64,000 bases of DNA. Origin: an uncultured Bacilli bacterium (GTDB lineage: Bacteria > Bacillota_I > Bacilli_A > RF39 > UBA660). The notes under the pieces were generated by a model. That model did not search any database, was not told where the DNA came from, and worked only from the letters and a program-made list of their open reading frames with translations. A program made the position numbers and the translations under genes. Positions within the stretch are counted from its first letter, which is position 1. Each line of letters starts with the position of its first letter. The stretch is from contig CAKPKR010000002.1 of assembly GCA_934167465.1 (NCBI GenBank), positions 62,001 to 126,000 on the forward strand. The letters run 5' to 3'. Shown here piece by piece: positions 59,165-64,000 of this stretch.

Positions 59165-61138
59165 TTAGTTCAAATCAATAGAATCTTCTAATAACCTAAT
59201 TAAATTACTGTCTTTATTTTTTTCTAAATATTCCATCGCATCCTCTTTAGCTTTAAGCAAAATATTATAATCTTTTTTTATATCTGCTATCTTAAATACC
59301 ATATCTCCACTTTGTCTTAATCCAAACAAATCTCCAGATCCTCTAAGTAAAAAATCTTCTTCGCTAACTTTAAAACCATCATTAGTTTTAGTTAAAACAT
59401 TTAATCTTTCAGTTTCTCTATTACTAATTAGAATACAATATGATTGTAAATTATTACGGCCCACTCTACCTCTTAATTGATGTAAAGCTGATAATCCAAA
59501 TCTAAAAGCATCAAAAATAACAATCATTGTAGCATTTTTAACATCTATTCCTACTTCAATAACTGTAGTACTTATTAATATATTAATTTTATTATCTTTA
59601 AAATCATTCATTATTTTTTCTTTTTCGGCATTATCCATCTTACCATGTAAAACACCTATTTTATATAATTTACCAAACGCTTTATTCATTTTTGTTTCTA
59701 ATTCATAAACATTTTCTAAATCCGATTTATCACTTTCTTCAATTAATGGAGCAATAACATACACTTGATGATTATTTGATAATTCATTATACATATCATT
59801 TAATACATCTTTTATTTCTTTTTCCTTTTTTAATTTTGTTATTATTTCTTTTTTACCACTTGGTAATGTCCTAATGCTAGATACATCCATATCACCATAT
59901 AATGTAATAGCATAAGTTCTTGGAATTGGGGTTGCACTCATATACAAAATATCAGGAGTAATTCCTTTATTTTTCAAATTACTTCTTTGATTAACACCAA
60001 AACGATGTTGCTCATCAGTTATAACTAAACCTAAATTTTTATATTTAACATTATCACTAATTAAAGCATGAGTACCAATTATAAAATCTATTTCACCATT
60101 TTCTAATTTAGAATACAATTCTTTTTTTTCTTTTGCTTTTAATTTACCCGTCAATAAACCTACATTTATATTATAATTTCTAAATAACTCTTTTATATTT
60201 TTATAATGTTGAATAGCCAAAATTTCAGTGGGTGCCATTAAAGCAGATTGATAGCCACTTAAATAATTAATATACATACTTATAATTGCTACTATTGTTT
60301 TACCGCTTCCAACATCACCCTGTAATAATCTATTCATTCGATATTTACTGTTTAAATCTTTATATATATCCTCTACAACTTTTAATTGATCAGTAGTTAA
60401 CTTAAAACTTAAACTATCAATAAATTTAGAAACATCTTTATAATCAACATTTCTAGTAAGTCCTATTTTATTTTTGTTATTTTTTAAATAATTCATTTTT
60501 AACATGAACAAAAATAGTTCTTCATATTTAAATCTTGTTCTTGCTTTTTTTAATTCTAATAAATTATTAGGATGATGTAATATACTAATAGATTTGTTTT
60601 TATCTTCAAATTTATATTTTTCTTTTAAATAGTCAGGTATATAATCAATAATACTATAATTTGTTTCTAAAGCTTGATCAATATATAATGATATATTTTT
60701 GCCACTTATACCATATGTCGAATGATATATTGGTTCTATTTTTTCTTTTAAGATTCTTCCAAATCTTATTTCTGATGTGACGATTGTGTTATGTTTTTTA
60801 TCATACTTACCTATCACGGTAATACTTGTTCCAATTTTTAAGTTGGATTTTAAAAATCCTCTATTAAATATAATTATGTTAAATAAATTTGAACCACTAT
60901 TTAATTTAAAACTCATTTTATCCATTTTTCGATTAAAGTGAAAAACATTAGGTACAGTTTCTACTACGCCATCCATTATTATTTTATCATTATCAGTTAA
61001 TTCTTCTATATTACTTCTTTTAATTACTTCATATCGAAATGGATAAAAATTAACTAGGTCTTCAACTTTATTAATGCCAAGTTTATTTAATAAATTTATT
61101 TTCTTAGGTCCAATTCCTTTGAGTATACTAAGTTCCAA
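59165..61138 (-). CDS. recG: ATP-dependent DNA helicase RecG
   Basis: A 657-residue helicase. The TTG start at LELSILKGIGPKK is chosen because AAGGTGGTGATATA precedes it; the longer frame adds 26 non-conserved residues. Wedge/OB domain (about 50-150), helicase motor with Walker A LLQGDVGSGKTIVA near 280, DEQHRFG (motif II), SATPIPRT (motif III) and QLRGRVGRNNLQSYC (motif VI), and the C-terminal GSGDLFGLRQSG block. It remodels stalled forks and Holliday junctions. It lies between two small RNA genes. Confidence 0.96.
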   Translation of the reverse strand: MELSILKGIGPKKINLLNKLGINKVEDLVNFYPFRYEVIKRSNIEELTDNDKIIMDGVVETVPNVFHFNRKMDKMSFKLNSGSNLFNIIIFNRGFLKSNLKIGTSITVIGKYDKKHNTIVTSEIRFGRILKEKIEPIYHSTYGISGKNISLYIDQALETNYSIIDYIPDYLKEKYKFEDKNKSISILHHPNNLLELKKARTRFKYEELFLFMLKMNYLKNNKNKIGLTRNVDYKDVSKFIDSLSFKLTTDQLKVVEDIYKDLNSKYRMNRLLQGDVGSGKTIVAIISMYINYLSGYQSALMAPTEILAIQHYKNIKELFRNYNINVGLLTGKLKAKEKKELYSKLENGEIDFIIGTHALISDNVKYKNLGLVITDEQHRFGVNQRSNLKNKGITPDILYMSATPIPRTYAITLYGDMDVSSIRTLPSGKKEIITKLKKEKEIKDVLNDMYNELSNNHQVYVIAPLIEESDKSDLENVYELETKMNKAFGKLYKIGVLHGKMDNAEKEKIMNDFKDNKINILISTTVIEVGIDVKNATMIVIFDAFRFGLSALHQLRGRVGRNNLQSYCILISNRETERLNVLTKTNDGFKVSEEDFLLRGSGDLFGLRQSGDMVFKIADIKKDYNILLKAKEDAMEYLEKNKDSNLIRLLEDSIDLN

Positions 61139-61304
61139 TATATCACCACCTTGTAAAAAAATTATACAAAACATTTGTTCGTTTGTCAATCTAAAAACTT
61201 GGGAAATTAAAAACATAATTTCGTTTTTGTTAAATTTTTACAATTTTTTAAAATTTCCCAAAAAAAAGACTTGACTTTGCAAGCTTTTTCGGTTAGTATA
61301 TAAG

Positions 61305-61401
61305 GCACCAGTTCGGAAAACGAATTGGTGCTAGTATCACACTAGCCAACCCCTTTTTATTCTTTTATGAAACTGTCTCAGGGGGCAGTTTCTATTTTTT
61401 T
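61305..61401 (+). ncRNA. Small RNA gene B, divergent from recG
   Basis: Promoter TTGACT-17-TAGTAT (61271-61299) followed by a ~97-nt RNA: strong hairpin GCACCAGTTCG/CGAATTGGTGC with a GAAAA loop, hairpin GCTAGT/ACTAGC, single-stranded CAACCCCUUUUU, then terminator GAAACTG/CAGTTTC with loop TCTCAGGGGG and T7. The order of parts copies small RNA A. The G-rich loop holds UCAGGGGG, complementary to CCCCCUGA of small RNA A, and could also fold back on its own CCCC. No ORF is seen. Confidence 0.6.
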
Positions 61402-61458
61402 ATTCTCTTATGAACTGACCCAGTCATATGCCTTATTTACTATAACGAGTATATCATA

Positions 61459-61487
61459 GAAAAAAGAATACTAAAATATGTATTCTT
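61459..61487 (-). terminator. Intrinsic terminator of the rubrerythrin gene
   Basis: Minus-strand hairpin AAGAATAC / GTATTCTT followed by T6. Confidence 0.8.
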
Positions 61488-61521
61488 TTTATTTTGTTAA
61501 ATTTGACACAACTTTACAAGA

Positions 61522-62058
61522 TTAATAATTATTAGCTTTTTCTTCAAAGTAGCTTTGTGGATGATTACATACTGGACATACTTCTGGAGCTTTTTCACCA
61601 AAATGAATATGGCCACAATTTCTACAAATCCACATTTTTGGTTGTTCTTTTATAAATACTTTTCCTGATTCAATGTTATCTAATAATTTTCTATATCTTT
61701 CTTCATGTTCTTTTTCTATTTTACCTACTTCTGTAAATAGATATGCTATATCATCAAATCCTTCTTCTTTAGCTGTTTTAGCAAATCCTTCATACATATC
61801 TGTCCATTCATAGTTTTCCCCGTTAGCAGCATCTAACAAGTTAGCTTTTGTATCAGGCATTCCATTATGTAATAGTTTAAACCATATTTTTGCGTGTTCT
61901 TTTTCATTGTTTGCTGTTTCTTCAAAAATAGCAGCTATTTGTTCATAACCATCTTTTTTAGCTTTGCTTGCATAATAAGTATATTTATTACGAGCTTGTG
62001 ATTCTCCTGCAAATGCAGTCATTAAGTTTTGTTCTGTTTTTGTTCCTTTTAATTCCAT
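61522..62058 (-). CDS. rbr: Rubrerythrin
   Basis: A 178-residue protein with an N-terminal four-helix ferritin-like diiron domain (TAFAGESQARNKYTYYA, FEETANNEKEHAKIWFKLL, GKIEKEHEERYRKLL) and a C-terminal rubredoxin domain (WICRNCGHIHFG, APEVCPVCNHPQSYF). It reduces hydrogen peroxide to water in anaerobes, implying an oxygen-sensitive life style. The start follows AGGAGGTAAAAT. It is its own transcription unit with a clear terminator. Confidence 0.97.
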   Translation of the reverse strand: MELKGTKTEQNLMTAFAGESQARNKYTYYASKAKKDGYEQIAAIFEETANNEKEHAKIWFKLLHNGMPDTKANLLDAANGENYEWTDMYEGFAKTAKEEGFDDIAYLFTEVGKIEKEHEERYRKLLDNIESGKVFIKEQPKMWICRNCGHIHFGEKAPEVCPVCNHPQSYFEEKANNY

Positions 62059-62115
62059 ATTTTACCTCCTAAATATTGCCATTTAATTATATTTTATATA
62101 TCTTTAATTGTCAAC

Positions 62116-63273
62116 CTATTTTACAATTATTTTTTTATTTTTTACTTCAATGCTTACTCTTTGTACCATTGCGATTGATATCATAAGAGCTAGTGTAAAT
62201 GAACCACCATATGATAGAAATGGTAATGGTACACCCGTTAATGGCATCATTGCAAATAAACCACCTAAATTGACTATTATATGAATTCCGATATAAGATC
62301 CTACACCATAACATATGTATCTTCCTCTTATTGTATTTGCTCTACCAGCCAATTTAAATATTCGATATAGTAATACAATATATAAAATAAATATTATAGT
62401 ACATACTATTAATCCATATTCTTCAGCAACAATTGCAAATACACTATCGGTATGTGATTCTGGTAAATATGATACTTGTTTACTGTTTCCAATTCCTAAT
62501 CCAAGTATACCACCAGAATTTATTGCTATAAATCCATTGCATATTTGATAACCACCTTCTTCATATCTACTACAAGGATTGGTAAATGTTAGCCTACTTT
62601 TTTGAGCGTCACTTAGTAATGTACCTTTTGTTGATAGTAGACCTACCATAGCCACTAAAACTACTATTATAGCAAATATTATTGATTGATATTTTTCCTT
62701 TTTTCTAATTGGTCCTAACAAATACATTATTCCAAATATAGCCGTTATAATTATAGCTGTTCCTAAATCCTTTTGTAGTAAAACTATTCCGATATATAGT
62801 GTAGCTGGTATCAAGATTATTCCTAGCAATGAAAAGATTAATTTTGATTCAACATTTTTATTGTTTAATTTTTTATAAAATTTATCAAATAATATTGCTG
62901 TGACCATTACAAGGACTGGTTTTGCAAATTCACTAGGTTGAATACTCATAGGTCCTACTTTAATCCAGTTTTTTGAACCTTGATGGGTTGTTCCAAACAA
63001 ATATAAATATACTAATAATCCTAATATTGTTAAATATGATAGTACACTTATTTTTGAATATTTTTTAGTTGGTATTCTAAGTATAAATAGTGTTATGAAT
63101 ACTCCCAATATTATTGATATTAATTGTTTATTAAAGTATTCATATAATGATTTATTAAATCTAACAACTACAGCTTGACTTGATGCATTTACTATATTTA
63201 ATAAACCAAACACAAATAAAATAATTGATATTATTAAAATACCTTTATCCATATCCCTTATTAGTTTTTTCAT
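62116..63273 (-). CDS. ftsW: SEDS peptidoglycan glycosyltransferase, FtsW-like
   Basis: A 385-residue protein with about ten membrane helices, starting at MKKLIRDMD after AGGTGATAGT. SEDS motifs: GSKNWIKVGPMSIQPSEFAK, QKDLGTAIIITAIFG, a large outer loop (RLTFTNPCSRYEEGGYQICN), GFIAINSGGILGLGIGNS, LPESHTDSVFAIVAEEYG and TGVPLPFLSYGGSFT. The PESHTDSVFA wording and GIGNSKQ fit FtsW, the division-specific lipid II polymerase. The two Cys residues in the outer loop (CSRYEEGGYQIC) could form a disulfide. Confidence 0.92.
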   Translation of the reverse strand: MKKLIRDMDKGILIISIILFVFGLLNIVNASSQAVVVRFNKSLYEYFNKQLISIILGVFITLFILRIPTKKYSKISVLSYLTILGLLVYLYLFGTTHQGSKNWIKVGPMSIQPSEFAKPVLVMVTAILFDKFYKKLNNKNVESKLIFSLLGIILIPATLYIGIVLLQKDLGTAIIITAIFGIMYLLGPIRKKEKYQSIIFAIIVVLVAMVGLLSTKGTLLSDAQKSRLTFTNPCSRYEEGGYQICNGFIAINSGGILGLGIGNSKQVSYLPESHTDSVFAIVAEEYGLIVCTIIFILYIVLLYRIFKLAGRANTIRGRYICYGVGSYIGIHIIVNLGGLFAMMPLTGVPLPFLSYGGSFTLALMISIAMVQRVSIEVKNKKIIVK

Positions 63274-63418
63274 ACTATCACCTATTATCATAATAATACC
63301 ACAATATCAAAATATCTACAATGAACTTAACTAAATTTAACCAAAATATAGACTAATTTATTAACTAATTATATTTAATTTAATAAAATATATTGAGAAT
63401 AGATAGGAGGGGAACTTT

Positions 63419-63583
63419 ATGTATTATTATGGTGGATACCAAGGATATGGAAATAGTTGTGGTCAATGTGGTGGATATCCTTCTTATGGAGGATATGGAA
63501 CAGGATACGGAGCTGCTATTATACTAGTTCTATTCATTTTATTAGTTATAATTATTGGTGCTAGAAGTTGGGGAAATAATTAA
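63419..63583 (+). CDS. YjcZ-like small membrane protein
   Basis: A 54-residue protein, too short for standard ORF filters. The first 30 residues are Gly/Tyr-rich (MYYYGGYQGYGNSCGQCGG) with a CGQC pair, followed by one hydrophobic helix (AAIILVLFILLVIIIGA). This matches the YjcZ family of small sporulation-associated membrane proteins in Bacillus. The start follows AGGAGGGGAACTTT. It has its own terminator. Confidence 0.8.
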   Translation: MYYYGGYQGYGNSCGQCGGYPSYGGYGTGYGAAIILVLFILLVIIIGARSWGNN

Positions 63584-63590
63584 TGTATTT

Positions 63591-63620
63591 AACTCTATCA
63601 ATTAAGATAGAGTTTTTTTT
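63591..63620 (+). terminator. Intrinsic terminator of the YjcZ-like gene
   Basis: Hairpin AACTCTATC / GATAGAGTT with an AATTAA loop followed by T8. Confidence 0.85.
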
Positions 63621-63627
63621 AATTTTA

Positions 63628-63636
63628 TGTTATAAT
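63628..63636 (+). promoter_or_regulatory. Extended -10 promoter of def
   Basis: TGTTATAAT (TGn-TATAAT) 22 bases before the def start; no good -35 box, as the upstream DNA is the terminator of the preceding gene. Confidence 0.55.
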
Positions 63637-63657
63637 ATATGCGAATGAGGTGATTGT

Positions 63658-64000
63658 ATGTTTAAGAAGTTAGATATTTTAGATGATACTCATAAGATAT
63701 TAAGACAAGTGAGTAAGGAGGTATCTTTCCCACTTTCTAGCGAAGATAAACAAACTATTGATGATATTATTAAACATCTTACCTATAGCCAAATTGAAAA
63801 ATATGAAAAACAATATGATTTAAGGCCTGGTATGGGACTTGCTTTTGTTCAATTAGGTATTTTAAAAAGAATTATTGTTATTGTTGATGAATATGAAAAA
63901 GGTAAATTTGATAACTATGTTGTTATTAATCCTAAAATAGTCAGTAATTCTGTTGAAATGGTTGCTGCTGATGCTGGTGAAGGTTGTTTAAGTGTTAATA
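63658..64000 (+). CDS. def: Peptide deformylase (partial, runs off the window)
   Basis: The first 114 codons are visible. The start follows GAGGTGATTGT. Motif I reads RPGMGLAFVQLG (usual GxGxAAxQ, so two residues differ from the common form) and motif II GEGCLSVN gives the metal-binding Cys; motif III (HExDH) lies beyond the window. The longer insertion between strands suggests the type 2 (Gram-positive) class. It removes the formyl group from new proteins. Confidence 0.9.
   Translation, partial: MFKKLDILDDTHKILRQVSKEVSFPLSSEDKQTIDDIIKHLTYSQIEKYEKQYDLRPGMGLAFVQLGILKRIIVIVDEYEKGKFDNYVVINPKIVSNSVEMVAADAGEGCLSVN

Noticed and set aside
61262..61440. A ~180-nt minus-strand structured RNA closed by ATAAGGCA/TGCCTTAT
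   Set aside because: The same hairpins are better explained on the plus strand, where there is a good promoter and a terminator with T7; the minus strand lacks a convincing -35 box.

Overview
The window is very AT-rich (by eye about a quarter G+C), uses the standard code (UGG for Trp, UGA as a stop) and carries strong AGGAGG/AGGTG ribosome binding sites. Gene content (RodA/FtsW, DivIB, MurB, MurG, FtsK, ylbM-ylbN-rpmF-like and yqfT/nfo-like neighbourhoods, a short DnaE, SpoIIP, a YjcZ-like protein, 6S RNA) points to an uncultured gut Bacillota of the Bacilli/Erysipelotrichia/RF39-like type. The lineage is an inference, not a database result.

Layout. 1-16.6 kb, mostly minus strand: rpmG and a probable secE start, a class B PBP, DUF2624/nfo, a small surface protein whose promoter spacer contains a G10 tract, dnaE, rpmB (plus), a YihY protein, spoIIP, then divIB-murB-murG, a DUF2207 protein and a GDPD phosphodiesterase. 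17.1-17.8 kb: a tandemly duplicated unit that reads as two copies of an undescribed type I toxin-antitoxin locus (30-residue hydrophobic peptides on the minus strand, ~105-nt antisense RNAs on the plus strand). 17.8-28.2 kb: a dockerin-bearing glucosaminidase and its Ig/cadherin-like membrane partner, coiled-coil proteins, ftsK, 6S RNA, a pseudopilin and an LCP-PASTA protein. 28.2-36.4 kb: tRNA-Cys and tRNA-Gly, a SEDS protein, a second pseudopilin, rpmF-DUF177, tmcAL, a HerA-like ATPase and an NfeD-like protein. 36.4-46.7 kb is more accessory: a Fur-family regulator with a putative metal transporter under a perfect 7-1-7 operator, an ADP-ribosyltransferase-like/kinase-like pair, an APH-like kinase, a frameshifted collagen-like gene, a stand-alone receiver, a queuosine-salvage (Qng1/DUF2419) enzyme, an RsgI-like protein and a UGA-interrupted Cys-rich repeat protein.

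47.2-59.06 kb is an integrative mobilizable element. From left to right it carries a small protein, a TrlF-like PHP-ATPase, an AlwI-like restriction enzyme with a double Dam-type methylase and an XRE regulator (one minus-strand defence operon). Then come a divergent control region with repeated TCGGACA boxes, small replication/DNA-binding genes, a RepA-like ATPase, an oriT-like palindrome cluster, a MobV relaxase and a tyrosine integrase. Paired TGNTGGGTAG repeats lie near both ends. Both ends carry the same 10-bp core, which lies at the start of the terminator of a small RNA gene. The element appears to have entered the 3' end of that sRNA and supplied a replacement terminator, leaving the displaced terminator at the far end.

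59.1-64 kb: recG, bracketed by two sRNA genes that carry an 8-nt complementary C-rich/G-rich pair, then rubrerythrin, ftsW, a YjcZ-like peptide and the start of a peptide deformylase gene.
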